Positions 7,827-17,265 of a stretch of DNA of 64,000 nucleotides are shown in pieces. Under the pieces are notes generated by a model, which did not search any database, was not told the DNA's origin, and was given only the letters and a program-made list of their open reading frames with translations. Each line of letters starts with the position of its first letter. Positions within the stretch are counted from its first letter, which is position 1. Source of the stretch: Ignavibacteria bacterium (GTDB taxonomy: Bacteria > Bacteroidota > Ignavibacteria > Ignavibacteriales > Ignavibacteriaceae); assembly GCA_030693705.1 (NCBI GenBank), contig JAUYAB010000047.1, forward strand, positions 100,228 to 164,227, in the 5' to 3' direction. Both the position numbers and the translations under genes were made by a program.

Positions 7827-7973
7827 ATGAACATCTCAACAAACGAAAAACTTTTTAACGAAGCAAAAAAATATATTCCGGGATGGATAAACTCTCCTGT
7901 AAGCGCATTTAAATCTGTCAGTGGCAATCCTGTTTTTACACTATTAACGATAGAACCAATTTTTTTATTCTAA
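7827..7973 (+). pseudogene. hemL: Truncated hemL (glutamate-1-semialdehyde aminomutase) remnant
   Basis: From the ATG at 7827 the frame reads [20 protein letters not shown] and then [17 protein letters not shown]. This matches the first ~38 residues of glutamate-1-semialdehyde 2,1-aminomutase, whose usual start contains LF..AKKYIPGGVNSPVRAFK. After about 7941 the similarity stops and the frame runs into unrelated codons and a stop at 7973. Intact family members are about 430 residues and bind PLP at a lysine near the middle, all missing here. Normally invariant positions have also changed (GGV to GWI, VRAF to VSAF), so the piece is decaying. A complete hemL is presumably elsewhere in the genome. 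Confidence 0.8.
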
Positions 7974-7988
7974 ATTATAAAAACAGAA

Positions 7989-10502
7989 TTACTTGAGCAA
8001 AATCATCTTCCGACTTTGGACAAAACTACCGGCACGTAACGTGTAGAAATATACGCCAGAGGCGTATCCGCCTTTGGCGGAAATTCCACTCGCAAGTTTG
8101 TGTGCATCAAAATTGATTTTGTAATTTCCAGCGGATTTTTCTTCATCTAGTAATGTCGCCACTTCATTACCAAGTACATCATAGACTTTCAAATTAACTT
8201 TACTGTTTACTGATAACTGAAAACTGATTACAGTGCTCGGATTAAACGGATTCGGAAAGTTTTGTGCTAAATTAAAATTATCTAAAACATTGTCTGCAGC
8301 ATCATCAATACCAACCGTCATCTTATCGCCGATCCATGTCCACAACCATCTCCAGGGATTTAGCCATGAATTGTTTTCGTTATAAGGAGAATAACAAAAT
8401 ACTAATTCTTTTGTACCGGTGGCATCGGCATCACTGATTGAGAAATCGATAGGAATTTTCATCCCTTCTTCCGGATGGAAAACGCTATCAGCACCGAAAT
8501 AATTGTAATTCCGTTTTTGAGCAATATCAACAAATGGAATTTTAGCTTCAATGATATATCCATGCGAAGACTTCTGTCCGAAGTAATAATTAACGCCTGG
8601 GAACAACAAACTATCGCTGTTGTAGCAGCTAACCTTTTCTTCATCAAACAGAAATGAGTAGTGAGGAGTTGCTCCAGAGGTATAATTGTAGAAATAGGTG
8701 TTATGAGAATCGAACAATCCGAGATATAAATTGACGGCATCGTTCATCCATCGTTCGTTAGTCTTTTTATAGCTGTAAATATCATCGGTAACATCCGCGG
8801 CAAAATAAAGATAATCTTTATCGACCGCTAAATAAGCCAACGCACTTATGTCCAGGTCTCCGTCAAACTTTCCACCCTCAACAAGAAAACCTGTTCCCTC
8901 TGATTTGATAATATTGATTTGAGGGAAACCTATCCATTCTTCTAAATTTCCATCGGCCTTAAAATTAACCGGAGCAGTCTTTGCGATAGTAGGAACACCT
9001 TTTCCTTTATTTGTGGTTGGTGTGTTAAAGAAAGCTGGAGGGGAATCAAGCAAGAAGGCATCTTTACAAACTATAGCATAATAGTAAGTAAGGTCTTGGT
9101 CGGTGGACGCCGAACGAAGCATCTGTTCCCATAGTTGAGTGTTCTCGGGAATATTTAATTTAAGAACTTCGGCTTTGGTTATATCCGTAATCGGTTGATC
9201 GGAATAATAAAGATCGTACTTTTCGCCCGTTTCATTTGAAACATCAGTCCATGTAATAATGTTTTTATATTTGTCGGGAAAGACAGCTAAACCGTTTACT
9301 GGATCGGGATGGGGACATTCACATCTGGGATTTCCAGTCCAAATTTCACTCAGATAAATAACTTTTCCCGCAATGCCTGAAGCTTCTGCCATAATTTTAA
9401 AAACACTCACATGGGTAGAATCAAAACCGGATAAACCATCTTGCGGTACAAAATCTTTTAGCGGCAAAATATATTGATGCCATTGATTATCATCAGAGGG
9501 CTGAAAAACTTTCCCGACTTTCCCGCTGCCTCCTTCAAATTGTATGCGAATCGGACCAACTCCGGATTCAGCTTTCATCCAAAAATTTAGTGAGTCAAAT
9601 GACCACGACCATGACATATCGAAATTAGGATCGATATTAAAACCTATTCCTGTCCAACCGTTACCCAATTCATTTCCTTGAACCCATTTAAGTGCATTCA
9701 GTTCGGGAACGCGCCCTGCGGCTTGCACAATCTCAAGAGTTGATTGTCCCCAAGTCCATCCGGTTCCAAGAGCGTTAGGTAAAAATTTACCATTAAAAAA
9801 TACAACGGGAAGAGATATTTTCCCTTCGAGAGTTAAATTATCCAATAATAAAGTTCCCGTTGAATTGATAGTTGTATCGCCACCGCCTGCCGTCGGGACA
9901 TATACCAACATTAATTCAAAACCTTTTATCTGCTCAAGTTGCAAATACTTATCACCGTCCCCGATTTGAAGTGAAAAACCTTTTGTATTGTCGTTATTCA
10001 TTTCAAGAGGGATGTCAACCTCCACCCAACCACTTGAAGTTTCTTTCAAATTAATGGCGATTTTGTGCAACCAAAGATCTCGTAAACCGGCAGCATCAAT
10101 TTCAGCCATTTTAAATTCCATTGTAGTTGTTCCATCAGCAGTCATTAAAGCAGGGTTTAGAACTTTATAACGGAGATTTAGATGTGTCCCGCCGGAAAGA
10201 TCCAGATACGGAAGTGAGTCAGTGTGATCAGGTTTATAAGTTGTCCTTCCCACATAACCGCCCCATCCATCGGCAGCTTGAATTTTGTAATCAATTTTCA
10301 TTGAGCCGGTTCCCTCAATATGTGCGGTGTCATTTGATAACTTGCAATATGAACCGGGACTAATGGCGAAAAGGGTTTCATTCAACACAGGGGGATCAAG
10401 AAAAACCGAACCGACAGCATTGTCAAAACTTTGAATAAGTATCTGAGCTTGCGTTAGTTGCACAATACTCAATAGACAGATAAAAATAAAAACTTTTTTC
10501 AT
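7989..10502 (-). CDS. Large secreted carbohydrate-binding-like protein with type IX sorting tail
   Basis: 837 aa with a signal peptide (MKKVFIFICLLSIVQLTQAQ) and GGAG about ten bases upstream. Residues ~25-230 and ~235-395 look like two beta-sandwich domains of the galactose-binding/CBM type, each closing with strands such as GTLLLDNLTLEG and KVIYLSEIWTG. A fibronectin-like segment follows (~400-500). A domain starting near 515 (FKADGNLEEWIGFPQINI) resembles the CBM9 fold found in extracellular glycoside-binding proteins. A type IX sorting domain begins near 740 (AQNFPNPFNPST). No glycosidase active site is visible, so a binding or scaffold role is likelier than catalysis. The tail carries an in-frame ten-codon insertion (ISAKGGYASG) encoded by a palindrome, described separately. 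Confidence 0.85.
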   Translation of the reverse strand: MKKVFIFICLLSIVQLTQAQILIQSFDNAVGSVFLDPPVLNETLFAISPGSYCKLSNDTAHIEGTGSMKIDYKIQAADGWGGYVGRTTYKPDHTDSLPYLDLSGGTHLNLRYKVLNPALMTADGTTTMEFKMAEIDAAGLRDLWLHKIAINLKETSSGWVEVDIPLEMNNDNTKGFSLQIGDGDKYLQLEQIKGFELMLVYVPTAGGGDTTINSTGTLLLDNLTLEGKISLPVVFFNGKFLPNALGTGWTWGQSTLEIVQAAGRVPELNALKWVQGNELGNGWTGIGFNIDPNFDMSWSWSFDSLNFWMKAESGVGPIRIQFEGGSGKVGKVFQPSDDNQWHQYILPLKDFVPQDGLSGFDSTHVSVFKIMAEASGIAGKVIYLSEIWTGNPRCECPHPDPVNGLAVFPDKYKNIITWTDVSNETGEKYDLYYSDQPITDITKAEVLKLNIPENTQLWEQMLRSASTDQDLTYYYAIVCKDAFLLDSPPAFFNTPTTNKGKGVPTIAKTAPVNFKADGNLEEWIGFPQINIIKSEGTGFLVEGGKFDGDLDISALAYLAVDKDYLYFAADVTDDIYSYKKTNERWMNDAVNLYLGLFDSHNTYFYNYTSGATPHYSFLFDEEKVSCYNSDSLLFPGVNYYFGQKSSHGYIIEAKIPFVDIAQKRNYNYFGADSVFHPEEGMKIPIDFSISDADATGTKELVFCYSPYNENNSWLNPWRWLWTWIGDKMTVGIDDAADNVLDNFNLAQNFPNPFNPSTVISFQLSVNSKVNLKVYDVLGNEVATLLDEEKSAGNYKINFDAHKLASGISAKGGYASGVYFYTLRAGSFVQSRKMILLK
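8067..8081. repeat. Palindromic micro-element inside a sorting tail
   Basis: Perfect TCCGCC-TTT-GGCGGA palindrome within the C-terminal sorting domain of the 837-aa cargo protein. On the coding strand it gives SAKGG inside LASG-ISAKGGYASG-VYFYTL. Uninterrupted tails in this window read LASGMYFYTL or LTSGVYFYQL, so ten extra codons and a repeated Ser-Gly are present. Confidence 0.75.
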
Positions 10503-10535
10503 GCTACTTTTTCTCCGTTAGTTGATGTTCGGTAT

Positions 10536-11489
10536 TTACTTCAACAAAATCATTTTGCGACTTTGAACAAAGCTGCCTGCACGCAAAGTGTAAAAATATA
10601 CGCCAGAGGCGTATCCGCCTTTGGAGGATATTCCATTTGAAAGTCTGCTTCCATCAAAATCAATTTTATAATTGCCTGCCGGTTTTTCTCCGTCAACTAA
10701 AATTGCCACTTGATTCCCAAGCACATCGTAAACTTTCAAACTAACCTTACTGTTTGCTGATAATTGAAAACTGATTACTGTGCTTGGATTAAATGGATTT
10801 GGAAAGTTTTGGTTTAAGATAAATAAGTTGGGAGAAAAGTTCTTATCAGAATTTATCGAAGTTAATTTTTTGCCGAATTCTTTCCCATCGATTTTGGCAT
10901 AAACCAGATAAGTAGAACCACATCCCATTTCACAAACCGAACCGTACAATTCTCCAAAACCTTTTGCAAAAGTATAAGTTTCACCTGGAATGAAGCATTC
11001 ATTCTGAAATGTCTTTAGTTGAGTAAAAATGCCGAAAATTGAATCATTTGTCACCGACACACATCTTGTCATGTAATATCCGGAAGTCGTTATGCGTTCC
11101 CTGGATGAATAAATAGGGTCACCGGGTTGAGCAAACAAACTATCCGACATGTACTCATGATTTGCAGTCGTATCGTTAATATACCGATAAACACAGCCTG
11201 TAAGTGAATCAATTCTTTCAAATTGGTTATACTGATATTGGTTAGGAGTAATGTCCTTACGCAATAAGATTTTATAAGTATGACCATTTTCAAGTAAAGT
11301 ATCGCCAGTAACTTCAACTGAATGGGAGCTTGAATCTGTTGGCGAGAAAGGCATTTGTTCCCAGTAGGATTGATATTCCCAGTAATTGCCCGTCTGTAAC
11401 GGGTAGTAGTTTAATAATTCTTTAAGCGAATCAACTTGTGCAAAAAGAATGGCAGGTAAAAAAACTAAAAGATAGAAATGTCTTTTCAT
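10536..11489 (-). CDS. Secreted hypothetical protein with type IX sorting tail
   Basis: 317 aa with a clear GGAGGAAG ribosome-binding site and signal peptide (MKRHFYLLVFLPAILFAQ). The body (~20-215) begins with LNYYPLQTGNYWEYQSYWEQ, a W-Y rich strand pattern common in secreted Bacteroidota beta proteins, and contains several cysteines (CVYRY, MTRCVSV, ECFIPG, SVCEMGCGS). The sorting domain starts near 225 (NQNFPNPFNPST) and is almost identical to that of the 837-aa neighbour, including the ISSKGGYASG insertion. This implies duplication or gene conversion of the tail. It lies 33 bases upstream of the 837-aa gene on the same strand, so they probably form an operon. Function of the body unknown. 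Confidence 0.82.
   Translation of the reverse strand: MKRHFYLLVFLPAILFAQVDSLKELLNYYPLQTGNYWEYQSYWEQMPFSPTDSSSHSVEVTGDTLLENGHTYKILLRKDITPNQYQYNQFERIDSLTGCVYRYINDTTANHEYMSDSLFAQPGDPIYSSRERITTSGYYMTRCVSVTNDSIFGIFTQLKTFQNECFIPGETYTFAKGFGELYGSVCEMGCGSTYLVYAKIDGKEFGKKLTSINSDKNFSPNLFILNQNFPNPFNPSTVISFQLSANSKVSLKVYDVLGNQVAILVDGEKPAGNYKIDFDGSRLSNGISSKGGYASGVYFYTLRAGSFVQSRKMILLK
10614..10628. repeat. Palindromic micro-element inside a sorting tail (one mismatch)
   Basis: TCCGCC-TTT-GGAGGA, a one-base variant of the palindrome at 8067-8081, at the same place in the sorting domain of the neighbouring cargo gene. It is coded as SSKGG in NG-ISSKGGYASG-VYFYTL. Shared position and flanks suggest that the two tails descend from one interrupted ancestor. 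Confidence 0.7.
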
Positions 11490-11607
11490 TAATCTTCCTC
11501 CAAATGAAAATTAAAAGTACAGTTCGTTATCAGTAACAATCGAATGGATTGTTTTGTGCAACTTAATTTAAAACAACCAAAGAAACAATTTCTCTTTTTC
11601 TGAACAC

Positions 11608-13623
11608 TTAACTCATCTTCTTCTTCAACCTCTCAATTTCATCGCGGAGTGAAGCGGCGCGTTCAAATTCCAAATCTTTTGCCGACTTATACATTTCATC
11701 GGTAAGCTGCTGTATTAAATCTTCTTTCTGTTCTTTCGTCATGTACTTAATCACCGGTTCGGCAACTTTAGAAAATGGCGTGTCATACTTTTCTCCGTCT
11801 CTTGTACGAACATCAGCGATAGAAGTAGATGACATAATTTCATCAAACGTTTTATAAATGGTCTGCGGAGTGATATTGTTCGCAATATTATATTCTGTTT
11901 GAACTTGCCGCCGACGTTTCGTTTCTTCAATTACTTTCCGCATCGATTCTGTAATTCTGTCGGCGTACATAATTACAAGTCCGTTCACATTTCGCGCGGT
12001 TCTTCCGGCTGTCTGCATCAACGAGCGTTCACTGCGGAGAAATCCTTCCTTGTCAGCATCGATAATTGCAACGAGAGAAACTTCGGGTAGATCCAATCCT
12101 TCGCGAAGCAAATTAACCCCGACGAGCACATCAAAATCACCAAGCCGCAGATCGCGCAGAATTTCTACACGCTCAAGCGCGTCAACATCACTGTGAATGT
12201 AGCGGACGAGAATGCCAAGCTTTTCAAGATAGTCGGCAAGGTCTTCCGCCATTTTTTTTGTTAGCGTTGTTACCAGCACTCTTTCTTTTTTTGTTACACG
12301 GATTCTGATCTCTCCGAGCAAGTCATCTATTTGTCCTTTTATCGGACGCACTTCAATTTCGGGATCGAGCAGCCCGGTTGGGCGAATGATCTGTTCAACA
12401 AAAATTCCTTCTGATTTTTCCAACTCATAATCGCTCGGTGTAGCGCTGATAAAAATTGTCTGGTTCAACTTTGCATAAAATTCATCAAACTTCATCGGTC
12501 GGTTATCAAGCGCAGAAGGAAGCCGGAAGCCATATTCCACAAGGGTTTCCTTGCGTGATCTATCGCCGTTGTACATCCCGCGTACCTGTGGAATGGTTAC
12601 GTGCGATTCATCTACAATTAGCAGAAAATCTTCCGGAAAATAATCCATCAATGTTGATGGACGAGTCCCCGGCTCGCGGTTTTCCATATGACGCGAATAA
12701 TTTTCAATTCCTGAACAGTAGCCGATCTCTTTCATCATTTCGATATCGAACTTCGTCCGCTGCTCAATTCGTTGCGCTTCCAAATATCTTTCTTGTTGAT
12801 GATAGTATCGCAAACGTTCTTCAAGTTCAATCTCAATTAGTTTGATCGCCTTTTGCATTTGTCCCCGTTCGGTCACGTAATATTTAGCGGGATAAATTGC
12901 GGTCGATTCAATTTCTTCTTTTGTTTCTCCGGTGATTGAATCGATAACGGAAAGTTTTTCAATCTCATCATCCCAAAGTTGAATGCGTATCGCTTCTTCA
13001 TATTGATAAGCAGGAATAACTTCAATAATATCACCGCGTACACGGAATGTGCCGCGGGTAAAATCCGTATCGTTCCGAATAAAATAAATATCGGTAAGCG
13101 TTCGCAGAATTTCTTTCTTGGAAGTTTTCTGATTCTTCTTCAAAAAATAAATTTGCTTTGCGTACTCTTCCGGAGCGCCGATACCGTAAATACAACTTAC
13201 ACTTGCAACAATGATGATGTCGCTTCGTCCTTCAATCAAAGCGGTAGTTGCTTTTAGTCGGAGGCGGTCGATCTCTTCATTCACGGCAAAATCTTTTTCG
13301 ATAAACGTATCGGAGGAAATAACGTACGCTTCAGGTTGGTAGTAATCGTAATAGCTGATAAAAAATTCAACCGCATTTTTCGGGAAGAATGATTTGAACT
13401 CGGAATACAACTGCGCCGCAAGCGTTTTGTTGTGCGAAATGATCAGCGTTGGTTTGTTTAATTGCTGGATTACATTTGAGATGGTAAACGTTTTTCCGCT
13501 TCCCGTAACGCCCAGCAGCGTTTGGAATTTATCGCCCCGTTTGATGCCGTCAACCAATTCTTGAATTGCCCGCGGCTGGTCGCCGGAAGGTTGATAGTTT
13601 GATACTAATTCGAAAGTGTTCAT
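11608..13623 (-). CDS. uvrB: Excinuclease ABC subunit B
   Basis: 671 aa from the ATG at 13623, where the protein begins [20 protein letters not shown] as UvrB proteins do; a longer reading would add 20 atypical residues. UvrB is the DNA-damage-verifying helicase-like subunit of UvrABC nucleotide excision repair. Visible motifs are Walker A GVTGSGKT (residues 38-45), the DNA-inserting beta-hairpin [11 protein letters not shown], the VDESH box, the helicase ATP-binding motifs through [14 protein letters not shown] and QTAGRTARN, and a C-terminal UVR motif ([20 protein letters not shown]) that contacts UvrA and UvrC. Length is normal for the family. uvrA and uvrC are not in the window. The upstream neighbour is divergent, 80 bases away. 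Confidence 0.98.
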   Translation of the reverse strand: MNTFELVSNYQPSGDQPRAIQELVDGIKRGDKFQTLLGVTGSGKTFTISNVIQQLNKPTLIISHNKTLAAQLYSEFKSFFPKNAVEFFISYYDYYQPEAYVISSDTFIEKDFAVNEEIDRLRLKATTALIEGRSDIIIVASVSCIYGIGAPEEYAKQIYFLKKNQKTSKKEILRTLTDIYFIRNDTDFTRGTFRVRGDIIEVIPAYQYEEAIRIQLWDDEIEKLSVIDSITGETKEEIESTAIYPAKYYVTERGQMQKAIKLIEIELEERLRYYHQQERYLEAQRIEQRTKFDIEMMKEIGYCSGIENYSRHMENREPGTRPSTLMDYFPEDFLLIVDESHVTIPQVRGMYNGDRSRKETLVEYGFRLPSALDNRPMKFDEFYAKLNQTIFISATPSDYELEKSEGIFVEQIIRPTGLLDPEIEVRPIKGQIDDLLGEIRIRVTKKERVLVTTLTKKMAEDLADYLEKLGILVRYIHSDVDALERVEILRDLRLGDFDVLVGVNLLREGLDLPEVSLVAIIDADKEGFLRSERSLMQTAGRTARNVNGLVIMYADRITESMRKVIEETKRRRQVQTEYNIANNITPQTIYKTFDEIMSSTSIADVRTRDGEKYDTPFSKVAEPVIKYMTKEQKEDLIQQLTDEMYKSAKDLEFERAASLRDEIERLKKKMS

Positions 13624-13703
13624 TTCTTTTAATAAATTTATAGTTGGAATTCTAAGATACAGGTTTAAGTACAAATTCAACAAGAGAAAAAGAAAGTAGA
13701 ATT

Positions 13704-14069
13704 ATGAAAAAAAGTTTTGTTATGAGTGCCGGAGTATTTGGTTTTATCGGTGTTGCCCTCGGAGCTTTCGGCGGACACGCATTAAAGGCAATGCTTTCTC
13801 CTGAAATGCTGGAAATTTATAAGATCGGTGTGCAATATCATTTGATCCACGCGGTTGTATTGCTTGCAATTGCTCTTTCGGGAAAGGAATTTCTTCAAAA
13901 ATCGTTTCTGTTTTTTGCAGTTGGAATTTTTCTTTTCTCCTTTTCTTTATACGCTTACGCTGTCAGTGGAATAAAATTTCTCGTTTTTATTACTCCGCTT
14001 GGAGGAACAAGCTTGTTAATTGGTTGGGGATTGATGGTTTATCAATCATGGAAGCAAGTAAAAGAATAG
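13704..14069 (+). CDS. DUF423 family membrane protein
   Basis: 121 aa with four predicted transmembrane helices. The N-terminal pattern AGVFGFIGVALGAFGGHALK and the following VQYHLIHAVVLLAIAL match the DUF423 (YgdD-like) family of small inner-membrane proteins. Length (120-130 aa) is typical. The biochemical function of the family is not established. It is divergent from uvrB, with the start codon only 80 bases from that of uvrB. A perfect inverted repeat follows the gene. Confidence 0.9.
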   Translation: MKKSFVMSAGVFGFIGVALGAFGGHALKAMLSPEMLEIYKIGVQYHLIHAVVLLAIALSGKEFLQKSFLFFAVGIFLFSFSLYAYAVSGIKFLVFITPLGGTSLLIGWGLMVYQSWKQVKE

Positions 14070-14083
14070 AAAACTAAAAATGC

Positions 14084-14128
14084 AACCTCGAAGGTTATGG
14101 AAGAAGTTAGATCTCAACCTTCGAGGTT
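14084..14128. repeat. Inverted repeat AACCTCGAAGGTT / AACCTTCGAGGTT
   Basis: A 13-base arm at 14084-14096 and its exact reverse complement at 14116-14128 enclose a 19-base loop 15 bases after the DUF423 gene. There is no T-run immediately after, so it is not a classic terminator. It may protect the 3' end of the message or be a dispersed repeat. Confidence 0.8.
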
Positions 14129-14211
14129 ACTATGATCCATCTTAATTTCACATTAACCGAATTCATTCTTATTTTAATTAAGAAATTTGTTCAATTTAAA
14201 GAAGTACTTCA

Positions 14212-15999
14212 ATGAAACGTTTCATCCTTCCCTTTCTGGTTTTTATTTCCATCAACTATGGGCAATACAATATTAAATCACCCTACTTGCAAAATCCCGA
14301 CAAAGTAATTGGTTACGTTGATAGCTGCGCTGCTTTCTGGTTGAATGCATATGATCCCGTGAACGGAGGATTTTATACAAATATTGATAAGTATGGAAAA
14401 GCGAGCGGCACGCAAAAAAATATGCAAACACAATCACGCGATGCGTATGGATTTGTCCGTGCATTTATGCTTACCGGAAATGATGCTTATCTGACCAAAG
14501 CAAAACAAGCGTTAGATTTTTTATACAAACACGCCTGGGACAACACAAACGGCGGTTGGTATTGGGAACTCGATAAATACGGCACTCCCACTTCCAACAA
14601 CACAAATAAAGATGCGTTCCATCAGCATTATGCACTGCTTGGTCCGATGGCTTCATTTGAAGCAACGGGTGACACTCTCGACTGGAATTGGATAATGAAA
14701 GGTTATCAAAACAACGAAACAAAAATGTGGGATAGCCGTGCGCAATATTTGGGTTACTACGATTATAGCAGCAAAAACTGGTCGACAAAAAACAACAAAA
14801 GTTTTAACGCCACCGTTGATGCGATTACAACGCATTTACTCTATTTGTATTTGATGACAAAGGATCAACAATATTTAGATAAGACGCTTCAGATAATTGA
14901 CAACATGCAGACTTGGTTTGTTCCAAGCATGGACCTTCAGAAAATTGGTTTTGCGGAAATTTATGATGCAAATTGGAACAGCATTCCAAGTGAAACGATG
15001 ACAATTATGGGGCATGTCTTAAAAACCGCATGGTGCTTTGCTCGTGTAAATCAAATCCATCCCGACCCAACTTCTATTACTGCAGCACAAAAACTAATTG
15101 ATGATGTTCTGGCAAAAGGGTATGATAACGAGTTTGGCGGACCATACAAAGATTACAATCGTACAACGGGACAAATGTTAATGTGGGGAAATCCAGACAC
15201 CGCTAAAGCCTGGTGGCAAATGGAACAAGCGGTAATGGCTGGATTGCAAATGTATCAAACAACATCGGATGAACAATACTTGAAGATGGCGGATGAAACA
15301 CTCGACTTTTTTATGAAATATTTTGTAGATCATACGTACGGAGAAGTGTACGAGAATAGAACCCGCCGCGGTGCGCAAACGTGGGGTGAAGGAAAAGGGA
15401 ATCCGAACAAAGCCGGCTATCATTCAATTGAATTGGGATACTACACATATCTTTACGGAAAATTTTTCGTAAAAAAAGAACCGATAACTTTATACTATGA
15501 TTTTCAACCTGGAAAAGATCGGAAAGTGTTTTTAAATCCGATAGAACTTCCGTTCAATGACTACGCAATAAAAGAAGTTATTTATAACGATCAGCCATAT
15601 ACAGATTACGCATCACAAACGCACGAACTCCATCTACCGGTTAATGTCGGTGGAAAATTTAAAGTGACGTTCGAGCAGGTAATTTATGATGATGTAGCAG
15701 ATGAGAAAGTTTTGCCGGAGAAGTTCGAGCTTAAACAGAATTATCCGAATCCGTTCAATCCAACGACAGTCATCAGTTTTCAGTTGTCAGTAATTAGCAA
15801 TGTTAGTTTAAAAGTATATGATGTTTTGGGAAATGAAGTCGCAACATTGGTGAATGAAGAGAAGCCTGCGGGCGTTTATCATTTGACATTCAACCCTCAA
15901 CTTACTACTAACCACCAACAACTCACCAGCGGCGTATATTTCTATCAACTTCGCTCCGGAAATTTTGTTGAAACAAAGAAAATGATCCTTCTTCGTTAG
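14212..15999 (+). CDS. Secreted AGE-family (alpha/alpha)6-barrel protein with type IX sorting tail
   Basis: 595 aa with a signal peptide (MKRFILPFLVFISINYGQ). Residues ~25-420 match the N-acylglucosamine 2-epimerase/cellobiose 2-epimerase-like (alpha/alpha)6 barrel: repeated DPVNGGFYTNIDKYG, NTNGGWYWELDKYG and DNEFGGPYKDY segments, with the conserved histidines of this family plausibly at H268 (MGHVLKTAW) and H404 (AGYHSIELGYY). A short beta domain follows (~425-490). A type IX sorting domain starts near 500 (KQNYPNPFNPTT). AGE enzymes interconvert sugars at C2 and are usually cytoplasmic; export of one is unusual and suggests action on an extracellular oligosaccharide. The exact reaction cannot be told, and a related hydrolase or lyase of the same barrel class is an alternative. 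Confidence 0.8.
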   Translation: MKRFILPFLVFISINYGQYNIKSPYLQNPDKVIGYVDSCAAFWLNAYDPVNGGFYTNIDKYGKASGTQKNMQTQSRDAYGFVRAFMLTGNDAYLTKAKQALDFLYKHAWDNTNGGWYWELDKYGTPTSNNTNKDAFHQHYALLGPMASFEATGDTLDWNWIMKGYQNNETKMWDSRAQYLGYYDYSSKNWSTKNNKSFNATVDAITTHLLYLYLMTKDQQYLDKTLQIIDNMQTWFVPSMDLQKIGFAEIYDANWNSIPSETMTIMGHVLKTAWCFARVNQIHPDPTSITAAQKLIDDVLAKGYDNEFGGPYKDYNRTTGQMLMWGNPDTAKAWWQMEQAVMAGLQMYQTTSDEQYLKMADETLDFFMKYFVDHTYGEVYENRTRRGAQTWGEGKGNPNKAGYHSIELGYYTYLYGKFFVKKEPITLYYDFQPGKDRKVFLNPIELPFNDYAIKEVIYNDQPYTDYASQTHELHLPVNVGGKFKVTFEQVIYDDVADEKVLPEKFELKQNYPNPFNPTTVISFQLSVISNVSLKVYDVLGNEVATLVNEEKPAGVYHLTFNPQLTTNHQQLTSGVYFYQLRSGNFVETKKMILLR

Positions 16000-16024
16000 G
16001 CAGTTAATTGATGACTCCCCATTA

Positions 16025-16056
16025 ATAAAAAAGCCCGGCAAGTGTCGGGCTTTATT
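16025..16056. terminator. Bidirectional terminator between convergent genes
   Basis: AAGCCCG (16031-16037) pairs with CGGGCTT (16046-16052). T-rich sequence lies on the plus-strand side and a six-T run on the minus-strand side. It sits midway between the ends of the AGE-family gene and the DMT-type gene and can serve both. Confidence 0.85.
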
Positions 16057-16068
16057 CGGGATGAAAAC

Positions 16069-17265
16069 TTACTCGTGAGTATTTTTTATCGCTTCAATCT
16101 TATTTCGCTTATAATCAGAAACTCCAACCACTAAACCTGCAGTTACAACCACAGCGCCGATGATTTGGTAAGTCGTAACATCCTTTCCAAAAAGTATCAT
16201 AATGAAGGGAAGAAGCGCCAGCCAAACATTGGTATAGGGAACCCAGAGATGCGCGGAAAATTTAGAGAGTTTGAAAAATCCAAAACTGTAGACGTAACCC
16301 GTTAATCCGGCGGCAACAACAAAGAGAATAGGCCACCAGTTATTGGGGAAAATGTTTCCATCGAACAAAGCAAAAAATCTGTGATACTCAACCGAAACAA
16401 AAGTTTTTTCAATTTTCTTTTCTACATCAACAGGTAAATTCTTTTTTAACTGATATGAAGTTTCGGTTCTATCATAGTGTTTCAGAAGAAATTCTTTTTT
16501 CGGTTCATCAAGTTTTGCAAGAACACGGGTTTCAAATTTAGCAACAGGAACTTGAGCGGGAATATTTGCGCGAAGAAAAGTTCCGACGAGAGGGAAAATA
16601 ATTAACGCTGAAGTAATAAAAAGCATCTTCCAGATTTCGCGCCATAATACTAAAGCATTCGGCCCGACGCCCTTAAATGCAGTTTGAACTGTTTTATTGT
16701 TTAGTATCTGCTGTGAACCTAAGCAGAGATTGATAATGATGATCCAGATGATTGCGGTTGAATCGAGAAAAGTATTCGGATCGGGATTTCCACCAAGAAT
16801 TCTTGGCAAATGGGGAATAGCTAAACCGGAGACAACAAGCAAAACGCCGATCCAATGTTCTTTTCTTATCGTGGCGTTAAACATAAATTTGCCGAAGAAT
16901 GGCAAAAATGCTAAATAAATATTTACATAAGGAGCAAAAAGATGAGGTGAATAGTATCTTGGTAAGTAAAAGAAACCGATGTTTTCAATAACGCCGGTAA
17001 AGGCACAGATCATAATCGTTATCAAAGCAACCGAACCGGGCCATAAATATTTTACCTCTTTTCCACGGATAACTTCAACCACAACAGCGATTGCAGCCCA
17101 AAGCAGTTTTGAAAGTTCTCTCCACCAGGTCATTACTCCGGGAGAAACACCAACTTCTTTATTGCCGACATATTCCGGTTGGTTGCCCATCCAGTTAAGA
17201 ATGTACTGTCCGCCCAATCCTCCATTAATGATCATCACCCAAAGAAAAAGTAAAATCAATTCCAT
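16069..17265 (-). CDS. DMT-superfamily (EamA-like) membrane protein
   Basis: 398 aa with about ten transmembrane helices in two related halves. Each half has a motif around a substrate-facing helix: first GFFYLPRYYSPHLFAPYVNIYLAFLPFF, later GFFKLSKFSAHLWVPYTNVW. This internal repeat is typical of drug/metabolite transporters of the EamA type. A hydrophilic segment of roughly 70 residues (about 225-295, with many K, E and R) separates the halves and is larger than usual. Substrate unknown. It is convergent with the AGE-family gene and divergent from valS; the 277 bases up to valS contain no gene, only GAATGA-type short repeats. Confidence 0.75.
   Translation of the reverse strand: MELILLFLWVMIINGGLGGQYILNWMGNQPEYVGNKEVGVSPGVMTWWRELSKLLWAAIAVVVEVIRGKEVKYLWPGSVALITIMICAFTGVIENIGFFYLPRYYSPHLFAPYVNIYLAFLPFFGKFMFNATIRKEHWIGVLLVVSGLAIPHLPRILGGNPDPNTFLDSTAIIWIIIINLCLGSQQILNNKTVQTAFKGVGPNALVLWREIWKMLFITSALIIFPLVGTFLRANIPAQVPVAKFETRVLAKLDEPKKEFLLKHYDRTETSYQLKKNLPVDVEKKIEKTFVSVEYHRFFALFDGNIFPNNWWPILFVVAAGLTGYVYSFGFFKLSKFSAHLWVPYTNVWLALLPFIMILFGKDVTTYQIIGAVVVTAGLVVGVSDYKRNKIEAIKNTHE

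Noticed and set aside
12456..12845. 129-codon plus-strand frame inside uvrB
   Set aside because: Antisense to conserved helicase motifs of UvrB; composition typical of a shadow frame.
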